Part shown: piece after piece, positions 14,072 through 25,104 of the stretch
Layout of the letters: every line of letters begins with the position of its first letter
How positions within the stretch are numbered: position 1 is the first letter of the stretch
Assembly: GCF_037038585.1 (NCBI RefSeq)
Contig: NC_092521.1
Coordinates: forward strand, 108,330,105 to 108,394,104
DNA from: Patagioenas fasciata
Taxonomy: Eukaryota; Chordata; Aves; Columbiformes; Columbidae
Length of the DNA stretch: 64,000 nt
Direction: 5' to 3'
Notes under the pieces: generated by a model
What the model saw: the letters and a program-made list of their open reading frames with translations, nothing else
Database searches by the model: none
What the model was told of the DNA's origin: nothing
Made by a program: the position numbers and the translations under genes

Positions 14072-15788
14072 TTTAGAATCTTAGAATTAGAGAGTCCTTT
14101 TGTTCGGAAGAGACCAACCATAACCTAAATCTAGCACTAAACCATGTGCCTAAGAGCCTTACCTACACATCTTTTGAACACCTCCAGGGATGGTGACTCC
14201 ACCACTTCCCTGGGCAGCCTCTCCCAGTGCTTCACAACCACTTCCGTGAAGAATTTTCCCTGATGTCCAATCTGAACCTTGCCTGGCACAACTTGAGGCC
14301 ATTCTCTCTTGTCCTATCGCTTCTTACTTGGGAGAAGAGACCAACGCCCTCCATGCTACAGCCTCCTTCCAGGTAGTTGTAGACAGCAATAAGGACTCCC
14401 CTCAGCCTCCTTTTCTCCAGGCTAAACAGCCCCAGTTCCCTCAGCTGCCACTCATAAGACTTGTGCTTCAGACTCCTCACCAGCCTTGTCACCCTCCTCT
14501 GAACTCTCTCCAGCACCTCAATGTCTTTCCTATAGTGAGGGGCCCAAAACTGAACACAGTATTTGAGATGCAGCCTAACCACCACTTCCCTAGTCCTGCT
14601 GGCAACACTATTGTTGATGCACGTCAGGATGCTGTTGGCTTTTTTGGCCACCTGGGTACACTGCTGGCTCATATTCAGCTGGCTGTCAATCAACACCCTC
14701 AGATCCTTTTCCACCAGGCAGCTTCCCAGCCACTCTTCCCTGAGCCCATAGTGTTGCATGGGGTTGTTGTGACCCAAGTGCAGGACCTGGCTCTTGGCCT
14801 TGTTAAGCCTCATACAACTGGCCTCAGCGCAATGATCCAGCCTGTCCAGATCCCTCTGTAGAGCCTTCCTGCCCTCCAGCAGATCAACATTCCCACCTAA
14901 CATGGTGTCACCTGCAAACTTACTAAGGGTGCACTGAATCCCCTCATCCAGATCATTGATAAATATATTAAACAGAACTGATCCCAATACTGAACCCTGG
15001 GGAACACCACTCATGACCAACTGCCAACTGGATTTGACTCCATTCAACACAACTCTTTGGTCCCAGCAAAAAGTACACCCATTCATGCCATCAGCTGCCA
15101 CTTTCTCTGTGGGATACGGTGCCAAAGGCTTTACTGAAGTCTAGGTACACAACATTCACAGCCTTTCCCTCATCAGCTAACTGGGTTATCTTGTCATAGA
15201 AGGAGATCAGGTTGGTCAAACAGGACCTGCCTTTCATAAACCCATGCTGACTGGGCCTGATTCTTTGTTCCTCTTGCATGTGTTGCGTGATGGCACTAAG
15301 GATGATCTATCTGTTTCATGACCTTCCCTGGCACCAAGGTCAGACTGACAGGTCTGTAATTTTCCGGATCCTCCTTCTGACCTTTTGTGTACCTGCCTGT
15401 CACATTTGCCAGCTTCCAGTCAGCTGGGATCCCATCCGGCCCCACAGACTTGTGAGTGTCCAAGTGGTGTAGCAGGTTGTCAACCATTTCCCCTTGGATT
15501 ATTTGGGCTTCATTCTGCTCCCCATCCCTGTCTTCTGGCTCAGGGGGCTGGGTACCTGGAGCACGACCAGTCTTAATATCAAAGACTGAGGCAAGAAGGC
15601 ATTTAGTACCTCAGCCTTTCCCTCATCCTCTGTCACTCTGTTTCCTCCCATAGCCACGAGAGGGCGGAGATTCTCCTTAGCCCTCCTTTTGTTGCTGATT
15701 TACTTACAGAAGCATTTTTTGTTCCCTCTTAGAGCAGTAGCCAGGTCCAGCTCTAGTTGGGCTGTGGCCCTTCGAATTTTCTCCCGGC
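14072..15788 (-). mobile_element. CR1 LINE, 3' half of an element split by a later CR1
   Basis: This minus-strand CR1 ends with ATTCTAAG/ATTCTAAA (14072-14087). It encodes ORF2 from the linker (KCFYKYISNKR around 15700) through RT ([51 protein letters not shown]) to the C terminus ([17 protein letters not shown]). The RT motif C reads FAGD instead of FADD, and several frameshifts separate the open segments at 14232-15125, 15091-15279 and 15296-15487. Its upstream half continues at 20340-21345. At 15788 it stops abruptly inside the codons for CREKIR, where the plus-strand CR1 begins. Confidence 0.93.
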
Positions 15789-16054
15789 AGCTCTCGAGAG
15801 AGCAGCTGACGTGGGGTGGGCATTGCCAGGGTAACAGTGGGAGATTTAAAACCGGTCGAAACCCAGAACTAGCACTCAGTCCCCGAGGTCAGCCGGTCGG
15901 AGCCGGTGCAGGCAGAGCCGCAGCGGCAGATCTTGAGGTACAGGGGAGCTTTGGTTTCGGAAGGTTCCTTTGCCAGGGGGACCCTGTGAGAGTGGTGCAA
16001 CCCGGCAGCTCTTGTGACAGCGGCTGACGTGGCGTGGGCGTTGCCAGGGTAACA
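15783..16054 (+). repeat. Two 54-base direct repeats in the CR1 5' UTR
   Basis: A block at 15783-15836 recurs at 16001-16054, offset exactly 218 bases, with about 48 of 54 positions identical. Both start CCCGGCAGCTCT and end GCCAGGGTAACA, and both contain GCTGACGTGG, a TGACGT half-site of the CRE/ATF type. The first few bases of copy 1 also fit the host CR1, so the junction is ambiguous there. The arrangement resembles monomeric LINE promoter repeats; promoter function is inferred only. Confidence 0.8.
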
Positions 16055-16281
16055 ACAATCGCACCGCTGCCCCCAGCCCTGAAACAGCCTCAGGGAGGGC
16101 AGGGACACGTCGCTGCCCACCAGGCGCTGGGAGGTGAGACCCGCGTGTGAAGCTCTGAGTACCACCCACACTGTGCTGCAGCAGCGGCTGTGGGAGCTCG
16201 TGCAGCAGGTGCAGAGGTTCTGTCCCTCCTTGCTCCATAGACCATCTCACCTATCGGCAGTCTACCAGGCTGCAGCTTACC

Positions 16282-17420
16282 ATGGTCTCCACCAGACAGC
16301 TTGTCCCAAAAGGGCTGTGGCGACCCCGGTGGAGGCCCTGCCCCGATCTGTGTTTGTCCAGGTCTCTGGCTGCAGGGAGTGCCAGAGGCTGCTGCTGCCG
16401 GGGGAGGGAGGCAGCATTGCACCTGCGTGAGGTGTGAGCAGGTGTGAGATCTGCTCGGCATGGTGGTGGAACTCAAGGAGGAGGTTGAGAGACTGAGGAT
16501 CATCAGGGAGTGTGACAAGGAAATTGACTGGTGGAGAAACTCCCTGGCGTGCCAGCCAGAAAGGTGCCAGGGAGATACCCCCAAAAGGTGGATGGACTCC
16601 CTGCCCTGTCAGACAGATGGAGGAGACCTGAGGCATCCCTGGCCCTGTGGCTGTCAGGCAGAGGTAGGAGACTGAAAAAACTAGGAGGGTTGGAAGCAAG
16701 TCCCAGTTTGGCATCACAGGCAACCCCCCTCCCTACCTGTCTTGCTTCCCCAGGTGCCCCTCCATAATAGGTTTGAGGCCCTGGATCGTGAAGGAGAGGT
16801 AGGTGAGGATGTGGTGGAAGGCCCAACTATGAGGTCACAAAGGAAGAGGCCGTTGACTCCACACCTCAAGTGTGCCTCAGATGAGAAAGAAAGAAGGGTA
16901 ATTGTAGTGGGTGATTCCCTTCTGAGAGGAACAGAGGACCCAATATGCAGAGTTGACCCTCATCATAGGGAAGTGTGCAGTCTACCTGGAGCCCGGATCA
17001 GGGACATCACCAGGGCACTCCCCAACCTGGTGCACTCAACAGACTACGACCCAATACTGATCTTCCAGACAGGTGGGGAGAAAGCTGCATCCCATAGTCT
17101 GAGGGGAATGAAGAAAGACTTCACAGCCTTGGGACAGTTGGTGAAAGAGTCTGGGGCACAAGTTATTTTCTCTTCTCTCCTTCCATTTTGGGGTGATAAC
17201 GTGGGACAGAACAGAGGAATGCAGTCCACAAATGCTTCGCTACGAGTCTGGTGCTCCAGACAGGGCTTTGGGTTCTTTGATAATGGCTGGTTTTATAAGA
17301 CACCAGTCCAGACAGTAATACATGGGAAAGGTTTATCTCACAGGGGCAAAAGAATGCTGGGACAGGAATTAGCAGGGCTCATTTGGAAAGCTTTAGACTC
17401 GAAGGGGGATGGGGTTGTAG
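16282..17420 (+). pseudogene. CR1 ORF1 (coiled coil plus SGNH esterase), broken
   Basis: A probable start ATG in a strong ACCATGG context lies at 16282. The expected ORF1 order follows in changing frames: cysteine pairs CREC (16371) and CTCVRC (about 16415), a short coiled coil with VVELKEEVERLR, the IDWW motif, then from 16742 an open frame with an SGNH hydrolase fold. The block I motif VVGDSLLRGTE is at about 16907-16939, followed by PGARIRDI, IFSSLLPFWGD and LSHRGKRMLGQELAGLIWKAL. CR1 ORF1 is known to carry such an esterase-like domain. Damage includes an indel near 16310, another near 16410, TGA in the CEQV-DLL segment and TGA/TAG near 16676-16684. The block V Asp-x-x-His is not recognisable (HGKGLSHRG), so catalysis is unlikely. 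The C-terminal limit is approximate. Confidence 0.75.
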
Positions 17421-17502
17421 CTGGACTTGCACCAGTGGGGCAGCACTCTAGAATTGACGAAGACCAGGAGGCCTCCCACTCAACTAGGGTGAAATCGGTG
17501 TG

Positions 17503-20258
17503 CTCAGCTGGCTCCCTGAAATGCCTGTACACCAATGCACACAGCATGGGGAATAAGCAGGAGGAGTTAGAAACCTGTGTTCGCTCAGGAGATTATGATC
17601 TGGTGGGAATTACGGAGACATGGTGGGACAGCTCACATGACTGGAATGTGGTCATGGATGGTTATGTCCTTCTCAGGAAAGACAGGCCAGCAAGAAGAGG
17701 TGGTGGAGTTGCTCTTTGCATGAGGCAGCAACTACAATGTATTGAGTACTGTCCAGGCACGGATGAGGAGTGAGTTGAGAGTGTGTGGGTGAGAATTAAG
17801 GGGCAGGCTGGCATGGGTGATACTGTTGCGGGTGTCTATTACAGGCTACCAGATCAGGGTGAGGAAGTTGACAAGGCCTTCTACAAGCAGCTGAGACCAG
17901 CCTCGCAATTAGAGTCCCTGGTTATCATGCATGATTTTAACTGCCCTGGCATTTGCTGGAAGGACTACTCAGCCAGCCAGCCACAGTCCAGGAGGTTCCT
18001 CCAGTGCATTGATGATAACTTCCTGATGCAAATGGTGGATGAGCCAACTAGGAGAGGAACACTGCTGGATCTCATCCTCACTAACAAGGAGGGTCTGGCT
18101 GAAGCAGTAAAGGTGGAGGCCTGCCTCTTGGTTGCAGTGACCATGAGATGGTGGAGTTCAGGATCTCATCTGGCAGAACAGACTACCAAGCAGAATGGCA
18201 ACCCTGGACTTCAGCAGGGCCAACTTAGGCCTTTTTAAGCAATTGCTAGGGGAAATCCCATGGGACAGGGTACTTGAGGGTAAAGGGGCCCAAGATAATT
18301 GGTTAGCATTCAAAGACTGCTTCTACCAAGCTCAAGGAAGTGAAGGAAGTGAGCCAGGATACCTGCTTGGTTAAACAGGGAACTGCTGGGCAAACTCAAG
18401 TGGAAGAGGAGAGTTTACAGATCATGGAAGGAGGGGCTGGCCACTTGGGAAGAATATAAGGCTGTTGTCAGAGGATGTAGGGAGGCAACTAGGAAAGCTA
18501 AGGCCTCCTTAGAATTAAACCTGGCGAGAGTGGTCAAGGACAACAGAAAGAGCTTCTTCAAATACATGGCAGATAAAACTAACACTAGAGGCAATGTAGG
18601 CCCACCGATGAATGAGGTGGATGCCTTGGTGACAGAAGCTACAGAGAAGGCAGAGTTACTGGATGCCTTCTTTGTCTCTGTCTACTCTGCCTGAGGCTGT
18701 TCTGAGGAGCCCCGTACCCCTGAGGCCCCAGAGGAAGTCAGGACAATGGAAGATTCTGCCTTGGTTGATGAGGACTGGGTTAGGGACCAGTTAAGCAATC
18801 TGGGCATCCATAAATCCACGGCTCCTGATGGGATGCACCCGTGGGTGCTAAGGGAGCTGGCTGAAGTCATTGCTAGGCCACCCTCCATCATCTTTGCTAA
18901 GTTGTGGGGAGCGGGAGAGGTGCCTGAGGACTGGAGGAAAGCAAATGTCACTCCAGTCTTCAAAAAGGGCAAGAAGGAGGACTCGAGTAACTACGGACCA
19001 GTCAGCCTCACCTTTGTCCCTGTAAAGGTGATGGAACAACTTATCCTTGGCGCTGTTTCAAGGCATATCAAGGATAAGAGGGTCATTAGGGGCAGTCAAC
19101 ATGGCTTCACCAAGGGAAGTCAGGGTTAACCAACCTCATGGCCTTTTACGAGGACATAACCAGGTGGATAGATGATGGGAAAGCAGTGGATGTGGTCTAT
19201 TTTGATTTCAGTAAAGTATTTGACACTGCCTTCCACAGCATCCTTGAAGCTAAACTGAGGAAGTACAGTCTAGACGATCAGGTAGCAAATTGGACTGTAA
19301 ACTGGCTGAAGGAAAGAAGCCAGAGAGTCATGGTCCATGGGGCAGAGTCTAGTTGGAGGCCTGTATCTAGTGGAGTCCTTCAAGGGTCGGTACTGGGACC
19401 AGTACTATTCAATATATTCATCAATGATTTGGATGAGGGAATAGAGTGTACTATCAGCAAATTTCTGATGACACCAAACTGGGAGGAGTGGCTGACACGC
19501 CAGAAGGCTGTGCTGCCATCCAGAGACCTGGACAAGCTGGAGAGTTGGGAAGGAACAAATTAATGAAATATAGCAAGGGCAAGTGTAGAGTCCTGCATCT
19601 GGGCAAAAACAACCCCAGGTTCCAGTCTAAGTTGGGGAACGACCTGTTGGAGAGCAGTGTAGGGGGAAGGGACCTGCGGGTCCTGGTGGACAGCAGGATG
19701 ACCATGAGCCAGCACTGTGCCCTTGTGGCCAGGAAGGCCAATGGCATCCTGGGGTTTATTAGAAGCGGGGTGGTTAGTAGGTCGAGAGAGGTTCTCCTTT
19801 CCCTCTACTCTGCCCTGGTGAGACCACATCTAGAATATTGTGTCCAGTTCTGGGCCCCTCAGTTCAAGAACGACAGGGAACTGCTGGAGAGGGTCCAGCG
19901 TAGGGCAACAAAGATGATTAAGGGAGTGGAGCATCTCCCTTATGAGGAAAGGCTGAGGGAGCTGGGTCTCTTTAGCTTGGAGGAGACTGAGGGGTGACCT
20001 CATTAATGTTTATAAATATGTAAAGGGTAAGTGTCAGGAGGACGGAGCCAGGCTTTTCTCGGTGACAACCCATAATGATAAGACAAGGGGCAATGGGTGC
20101 AAACTGGTACATAAGAGGTTCCACTTAAATACAAGAAGAAACTTCTTCACGGTGAGGGAGACAGAACACTGGAACAGACTGCCTAGGGAGGTTGTGGAGT
20201 CTCCTTCTCTGGAGACATTCAAAACCCGCCTGGATGCCTTTCTGTGTAACCTCATTTA
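17503..20258 (+). pseudogene. CR1 ORF2 (endonuclease and reverse transcriptase), broken
   Basis: The N-terminal APE-type endonuclease is recognisable from KCLYTNAHSMGNKQEELE, ITETWWDSSHDW, RRGGGVAL, GVYYRL, HDFNCPGICW and, after a frameshift near 18125, SDHEMVEF. The catalytic Asn, Glu, Asp-Asn and Asp-His positions are still visible. One in-frame TGA occurs at 17771. RT follows with DGMHPWVLRELAEV, WRKANVTPVFKKG, motif [11 protein letters not shown] (about 19198-19227), motif [16 protein letters not shown] and motif C. Motif C is disrupted by loss of one base near 19464 (KF then LMTPNW instead of KFADDTKL). The C-terminal domain runs from LGKNNPRFQ to [16 protein letters not shown]. This would nick target DNA and prime reverse transcription if intact; here it is dead. 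Confidence 0.85.
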
Positions 20259-20339
20259 GGTGTTCCTGCTCCAGCACGGGAATTGGACTAGATGATTTTT
20301 TGAAGTCCCTTCTCTTCCGTAACATTCTGTGATTTTGTG

Positions 20340-21345
20340 ACAATTTCACTGTGTCCTTGTGGTCCTCTTAATAAGCCTGTTCCTTCTTCCACAGGTTATA
20401 AGTTCTCTTTTTATTCCCAAGCTCCAGCCAAAACTCTCTGTTCAGCCAGGCCCAGTCTTTTTCCCCTCCAGCTAGTCATTTGGTACATGGGGCAGCCTGC
20501 TCCTGTGCCTCTAAGATTTCCTTCTTGAAGAGCCACCAGCCTTCCTGGACTCCTTTGCCCTTCAGGACTGCCTCCCAAGGGACTTTGCCAACCAGCCTCC
20601 TAAACAGATCTAAGTCTGTGCTTTGGAAGTCCAAAGCAGCAGTTCTGCTGATCACCCTCCTTACTTCTCCATGAACAGAAAATGATCATTTCATGATCAC
20701 TATGCCCAAGGTGACCTTCAGATGATGTGTTACCCAGGAGTCCTTCTCTATTCACAAACAACAGGTCCAGTGAGGTGCCTTGCCTAGTTGGCTCTCTGAC
20801 CAGCTGTGTCAGGGAGTTGTCTTCCATACACTCCAGGAACCTCCTAGACTGTTTCTGCTTTGCTGTATTTCCAGCAGACATCTGGGAAGTTTAAGTCCTC
20901 CACAAGAACAAGAGTTAGCAATTGTGAGATTCCTCACAGCTTCCTGCAGGATACTTAATCTGCCTCTTCATCTTGGTTGGCTGGTCTGTAACAGACTCCC
21001 ACCAGGATATCCACCTTGTCTGCCTTCCCCTTGGTTCTTACCCATAAACACTCAACCCTATCATCACCCTCATCAAGCTCCAGACAATCAAAACACTCCC
21101 TAACATACAGGGCTTCTTCCTTGCCTGTCCCTTCTGAAGAGTTTATAGCCATCCAACGCAGCACCCCAGTTGTGGGAGTCATCCCACCATGTTTCTGTGA
21201 TGGCAACTGCATAGCAGTTTTTCTGCACGCAGTGGCTTCCAGCCCCTCCTGTTTGTTGCCCAGTTTGTTTTACTGCAGTTCAATTCCTTCCTTAGTGTGG
21301 CACTAGTGCTTTGCTGATCTTTTTCTACCAGGTTAGGTCCTTGAC
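20340..21345 (-). mobile_element. CR1 LINE, 5' half of the split element
   Basis: Minus-strand ORF2 endonuclease sequence. From right to left it shows the LGNKQE region near 21240, then AITETWWDDS-like sequence with frameshifts, then YVRECFDCLELDEGDDRVEC, ILVGVCYRPANQDEEAD, SRRFLECMEDNSLTQLVREP, DLLFVNREGLLG and LGHSDHEMI (catalytic SDH retained). It ends at 20340 with sense bases for KDTVKL. The next expected codons, for CREKIRRATAQLELDLAT, occur at 15788 and below. The two halves are therefore one element of about 2.7 kb. The 5' limit is uncertain by about 50 bp. Confidence 0.9.
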
Positions 21346-21768
21346 CCAGGTTATTGTTGATCAGAGCCAGAGGCTGTAAATGAACAGTGGATTCAGAGAA
21401 GGTGGTAGGAGCATAAACCTGACATTTTTTGCTGGATTATACTATCACAGACTTGCAACCTCATTACTCATCTGGAACACAAGAGAAGGCATATACCTCA
21501 CCAGCATGATGTAAGGCAAACTTAAGGTTTGCATTGTGCTTTGAGCTCTTCAGATGAAATTTCTATACAGGTATAGGTAATACTGCTTTAGGAACAATTC
21601 CAAATATGCTTTGTCAGTTTAATGAACTGATTTAGCCTTTTGCAGTATTTTTATACGAATATAAACTGCAGTATCTTTGTTTTTGCAGGGATTAAAATTA
21701 GAAATGTGATCAACATGAAATACACAGCAAAAACATACATTGCAGAAAAAAAATTCTGAAGGTTTTTG

Positions 21769-21820
21769 TTGTTGGTGGTGGTGGTTTTTTATTTTGTTTT
21801 GGTTTGTTTTTTTCCCCCGT
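21769..21820. repeat. T/G-rich low-complexity tract
   Basis: TTGTTGTTGGTGGTGGTGG followed by T-rich sequence with TTTG units and a CCCCC end. Simple-sequence expansion only. Confidence 0.8.
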
Positions 21821-24800
21821 TTAAAAACTTGAATCCCTTATGTGCAATAGGCTTGTATATTTTCCTGAAGCTGCTCTTGCTCTGATAAATAATATCAGAG
21901 ATGATTTGCCTCACTTGAAAAAATACAAACATTTGGATAAAATTTAAATGGAAATGTAGATACATAACTCAAAAAGCAACAGAAGCACTACTAAGCAAAA
22001 GGACACTATTTAGTCTGGCTGCCTTGAATTGAAATAATTTTCTGATTCTTCTTTCACATATCTGTTGACTTTTTATTGGTCTCTTTAATAGATGAATTAC
22101 AACAAATGTTAACAGAAGCAATAGTACATTGTATTACAAGTTAACTGTAGTAGTTATTCAAGAGATCTACCACAGGTACCTAAAGATGACTTTCACAGGA
22201 CATTAATTTGTCCAATGTCTGCTAGTATATAATGGAAAGCACTTGTTTCATGTTAATTTTTGACTTTTTTATGCTTTATGTTAGACTCTGAAAATACTTA
22301 ATGGTTCTTTCGTTTTTTCTTTGTTTCTTCAATTCCAATAAAAATTGTTTCCAAACAAGAAATCATATAGGCCAAGGAGAACACACACATTCATCACTGT
22401 AAATATATTATAGAAGAAAGAAGGAGTCTTAACATCAGCCAATGCATGTAGCACATACTGTGAGGCAGAAAAGCCTGCTGATATGCCCTCCAGACCTTTG
22501 TTCTGCTCTGACATGCTGACTGGGGAGCTATTAGTCTGCACCACACTCCCTTGTGCCCTGAATGCCCTAGATTTATTTTCAAGGGATATGGGGATATAGA
22601 GTGAGGTCCACTTCTGGGTCTTATCACAATATGTGGCCTAGACATGGCTGAAGTTTGGGACAACTGGAAAGTTCCTCTGAATTGTGCAATACAGGCTTTG
22701 CTGAAAAGATGTGAGAAGGATGGATATGTAAAAGAGTCCCTCTCCTATGAGAGGTTTTACAGAACAGGAAGCCAAGAAAAATATTCTTTCTAAAGGCCTC
22801 AAGGCTTGAAACTATCTCAGGTGATGCAGAGAGAAGGTAAAACTTTTGTCAAGATATGTGCTTCAGCATCTGCCCCTGCTCCTCCTCCACAGCGACAGGG
22901 AAGGCAGCAGGTTCAGCTTTTACAACCATGAAACCACAGAGTAAGATGCTACCCCCAGACATGGCTCTATGGATCATTTTCCCCACTGCGTATCTGCCAG
23001 TAAGAGAAAGATCTGAATTCCTGTTCTGATTTTCAGGCTAAGGATATTCCACCCTCTTGTTTACTGATGAGTGACAGGGCTTTTTGTTTATGAAAATGTT
23101 TTGCCTGACTTTCAGCCAGCTGGGGTTCAGTGAGGATGTGCTGACTTGTCTTGGCAGAGGCCATTGATTGACTCCATCATGCACCAAAGGGAAGTAGAAA
23201 TGGGTCATTTGTGAGCTTCCTGCCTATGTGTATTGCTGCCTTTTCCTGAAAGATTGTAAGTAAGTCACACTGTAAAATAAAGAAGTTGAGTAAATTCAGA
23301 GAAGGATAAAAAAAAAAACAACAAACCTGCTAGGGGCTCATGGACATCCTATGAGCACAAAACAACAGCTAAGAAAATTATTAATGAATTATTCATTCAT
23401 TTCTGATTCTGATACATATGATTAAAATTCTGTTCTGCTGTTTCTTGCTGTTGTTTCCAGACTCTTTTGAGAATTGAACACCTAGTCTTCTGCAACATCT
23501 GTAACACCATTATATTTGGAGGGAATTAGAAATAGGCAAAGATAATATTTTAGAAAACAGATTGAGTTTAAGGTTATAGAAATGAGATATCAATACAAAA
23601 TTTGTTTTATTTTCAAAATTTCCCATAGCAATAGCTTTAATGCTACTTTGGCACTTATTTGTGAAAAAACCCTATTTTCAAATCTGAGCAAAAACTATTT
23701 TCTTCTGACTTCTGCGTGAGAAAAAGCTTGGCAGCTACAGGTAAACTGAGTGCTAATGCATTAAAAATGCAGATGTAATGTATGACTCTGCTCTAGAATA
23801 TGGTCTGAGTTTGCCTTTCTGTTGCAGTAGCATTTTGAGTAATACATTGCCATTGCAGAATGGCAATACATAGTGTAAATCATGTATCTGCAGGGATTTA
23901 AAATAATTCATTTCTGCAGGAAGGCTTTTACTATTAAGAGAACAAATGATTTTTTCTTGGAAATTCATTAAATATACTTTTAATATAATACATATACCTG
24001 ATTATTAGAAAACCAGCAGAGTGTTACAGTTACATTGATATCAACTGTGGTTTACGTGTTGCCTGTGGTTAAAGTCCTGAGTATTTAAAACATGTTTTAT
24101 TCATGCCAGCTGCTGTGGAATTTGTAAATACTGTCTAGCTGTTTTCTTTCAAATCACGAACAGTACATCCTACTCCCTACCAGACAGTGTAATGCTAGTT
24201 AAACCAGCCTTCAAATTAATCACGAGGCTAGACAATTTACAGCACTGTCCAAAGGATGCTATGGCAGCATGTTTGCCCAGAAAATGAAGGAAATTAATAA
24301 TGATGGCACGTCTACATCATTTTTATGCCATAATTACCATTACCATGTCTAATCCTAGGGTAAAGGTTTTCAAAAGGTGACTCAATGGGAGAGTTTTCAG
24401 ATAACAGTTTTAAAATTGTCTTATAGCTCGAAAATGATAGACTTCTGATGGTAAACTAAAATAGTTCAATTTATTTAGCATCTTACAGACAAGATGAAAA
24501 GATGATTTAATCAGCATCACTAAGATGCTGATTGACACCAAACAATTATTTCCTCTATCAGACATAGATAAAAGATACCAAACTTATATGCTGAAATCTG
24601 CACAGTTCAAACTGTAAATTAGGTGCAAATTCTGTTCAGAAATGGCACTTAACCATTGGAAGACATGGCCAAAGGATACGGTGGAATTTTCTGTCATTTG
24701 AGGTATTTAAAGCTAGCTAAAATCTCTTTCTAGTGATCACACTCTGTTGAGGCTTCAAAACATGTGAAACATGATAGTTAGGTATGATTCTACAGCAACA

Positions 24801-24958
24801 GTAATGACAGGAGGTGAAATTATAGCCTCACTGAGGTCTATGACAAATTCCCACTCCCTTTAATGAGGCCAAAAATTAATCTATAATTATAAAAATCTTT
24901 GATATATTCATTGAATTTAAGCTTGGGATTATATAGAAACTGTTTTGCTCCACTTCAC

Positions 24959-25027
24959 CCATTTTATTTTATTGCTATTATATTTACCATTTTATTTCAC
25001 TGCTATTATGTTTACCATTTTATTTTG
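24959..25027. repeat. 28-base tandem repeat, about 2.5 copies
   Basis: Units start at 24959, 24987 and 25015 (partial), each beginning CCATTTTATTT and containing TGCTATTAT. Units 1 and 2 differ at three positions. The array ends about 80 bp before a CR1 insertion. Confidence 0.9.
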
Positions 25028-25104
25028 TATTTCAGATTAGTTTTGAATTTACTTCATATGATTTACATTTTTTAAGCATCTAGGAGTTCACAAATGTTAT
25101 GTCA

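Larger units (their letters stand above)
15789..20339 (+). mobile_element. Nearly full-length CR1 LINE nested inside another CR1
   Basis: This is a plus-strand CR1 of about 4.55 kb, near the usual full length. Its order is a GC-rich 5' UTR (15789-16281) with a repeated 54-base block, ORF1 (from 16282), ORF2 endonuclease (about 17500-18240), ORF2 linker and RT (18240-19560), C-terminal domain (19560-20258), and a 3' UTR ending ATTCTGTG/ATTTTGTG (20324-20339). Host CR1 sequence resumes at 20340 with no clear target-site duplication. Both ORFs carry stops and frameshifts, so the copy is inactive. It lies antisense to CNTNAP2, within the intron after the last visible exon. Confidence 0.94.
21346..25104. 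other. Intron, no gene seen
   Basis: AT-rich sequence. It holds the low-complexity tract at 21769 and the 28-base tandem repeat at 24959. No exon of CNTNAP2 and no other gene is recognised. Confidence 0.7.

Noticed and set aside
14232..15125. A 297-codon minus-strand host gene
   Set aside because: The translation is CR1 ORF2 ([27 protein letters not shown]), not a cellular gene.
14072..21345. Head-to-head CR1 copies as one twin-primed (inverted) insertion
   Set aside because: The minus-strand sequence continues beyond the plus-strand element at 20340 and differs in subfamily and 3' octamer, so nesting explains the layout better.
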